Below, piece after piece: positions 55,283 to 55,693 of a stretch of 55,693 nt of DNA. The notes beneath the pieces are model-generated. The model was not told where the DNA came from. It ran no database searches and saw only the letters and a program-made list of their open reading frames with translations. A program made the position numbers and the translations under genes. Every line of letters starts with the position of its first letter. Position 1 is the first letter of the stretch. Origin of the DNA: Deltaproteobacteria bacterium (GTDB taxonomy: Bacteria > Myxococcota_A > UBA796 > SXON01); NCBI GenBank assembly GCA_014191855.1, contig BJHF01000036.1, positions 2,601-58,293 on the forward strand, given 5' to 3'.

Positions 55283-55693
55283 TGCCCTTCGCGCCACGAA
55301 GGGGTGAGGCCGCGAGGCGCGCGTTGGCGGCCGAGATTGAGCGGCTCGCGGGGGAGCTGCGCGGCCCGATCGCGAGCCTGGACGAGGCGCTGGAGTCGCT
55401 GGCGTCGGGCGATGGCCTTCCTCCGGGCCTTGAGCCAGAAGTGCTCTTTGCAGGTGGTGTTCCCCGCATCCGTCCGGTTCTGGTGCTCCTCGCCAGTCGG
55501 GCCACACTGGGCACTGCCGAGGCGGACGCTGCGGCCGCTGCCGACGTCGCTTACGCCGCCGAGCTGCTCCACACGGCCATCCGGCTGCACGATCTTGCTC
55601 TCGGTCGGCAGCATGGTCGGCGCCGCCGGGCGGCGCGGCGCGTGCTCGGCGGTGCAGCGCATTGGCTGGGCGCGCACCAAGGCCCGCTCCGCG
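55282..55693 (+). CDS. Polyprenyl-diphosphate-synthase-like protein (5' part, runs off the window)
   Basis: The visible 137 codons match the N-terminal part of trans-isoprenyl diphosphate synthases: GGVPRIRPVLVLLASRATLG (like GGKRxRP), AELLHTAIRLHDLALG (like ExxHxxSLxHDDxxD), then RRRAARRVLGGAAHWLGAH. The first Asp-rich motif DDxxD, needed to bind Mg-diphosphate, is replaced by HDLALG. The protein may therefore be a non-catalytic subunit or a diverged paralogue; the second motif lies outside the window. It is coupled to nadE by a TGATG overlap. Confidence 0.72.
   Translation, partial: MPFAPRRGEAARRALAAEIERLAGELRGPIASLDEALESLASGDGLPPGLEPEVLFAGGVPRIRPVLVLLASRATLGTAEADAAAAADVAYAAELLHTAIRLHDLALGRQHGRRRRAARRVLGGAAHWLGAHQGPLR

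Overview
The window is a GC-rich bacterial chromosome segment with no rRNA, tRNA, CRISPR array, transposase or integrase that I can recognise. The protein families point to an uncultured member of the Myxococcota or a close relative. There are many secreted lipoproteins with Asp/Thr-rich linkers, a long array of MopE-like putative metal-binding repeats ending in a lamin-tail domain, a surface protein with a C-terminal tail resembling MYXO-CTERM, FG-GAP and von Willebrand A proteins, a Hanks-type kinase with one C-terminal membrane helix, and a pilin-like protein. The taxonomic call is an inference from these families.

Layout. 1-2.7 kb: a partial copy of prs, a DUF4143 AAA ATPase gene and the complete prs. 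2.8-10.3 kb: surface and secreted proteins (MopE-repeat lipoprotein, MYXO-CTERM-like protein, VWA lipoprotein, a degenerate metallophosphoesterase-like protein). 10.3-19.4 kb: ordinary cell functions (RecD2-type helicase, MFS transporter, DUF2079 membrane protein, sulfotransferase-like protein, RNase G, Ser/Thr kinase). 19.4-25.4 kb: an accessory patch around mutL. It holds a ribbon-helix-helix/PIN toxin-antitoxin pair with a strong promoter, mutL, a kinase-like gene, a second copy of the mutL 5' end, an AbrB/PIN toxin-antitoxin pair flanked by short direct repeats, and about 1.3 kb of degraded sequence. 25.4-32.3 kb: an M1-type metallopeptidase and more lipoproteins. 32.3-39.7 kb: a LysR regulator, an AlkC/AlkD-like DNA glycosylase and a five-gene ABC exporter of YbhGFSR type with split ATPases. 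39.7-45.8 kb: small lipoproteins, an ECF sigma factor with an NrsF-like membrane anti-sigma, and small membrane or secreted proteins. 46-55.7 kb: dihydrolipoyl dehydrogenase, an arylsulfotransferase-family lipoprotein, a diguanylate cyclase, a pilin-like protein, a MATE transporter, glutamine-dependent NAD synthetase and the start of a polyprenyl-synthetase-like gene.

The most notable structure is shared by two places. At prs and at mutL a foreign-looking gene sits between an intact housekeeping gene and a second, truncated copy of one end of that gene, as a direct repeat of about 0.3-0.4 kb. At mutL the extra copy differs from the intact one almost only at silent codon positions, so it looks like a diverged functional allele and not a decaying copy. 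It also supplies an upstream reading frame whose stop lies 10 nt before the kinase-like gene. This fits single-crossover integration of DNA carrying a piece of the housekeeping gene plus cargo.

A second pattern is a set of very short lipoprotein signal peptides, with the lipobox Cys at residue 8-10 and no basic N-region. At least three of them have their start fixed by upstream stops or a ribosome binding site.
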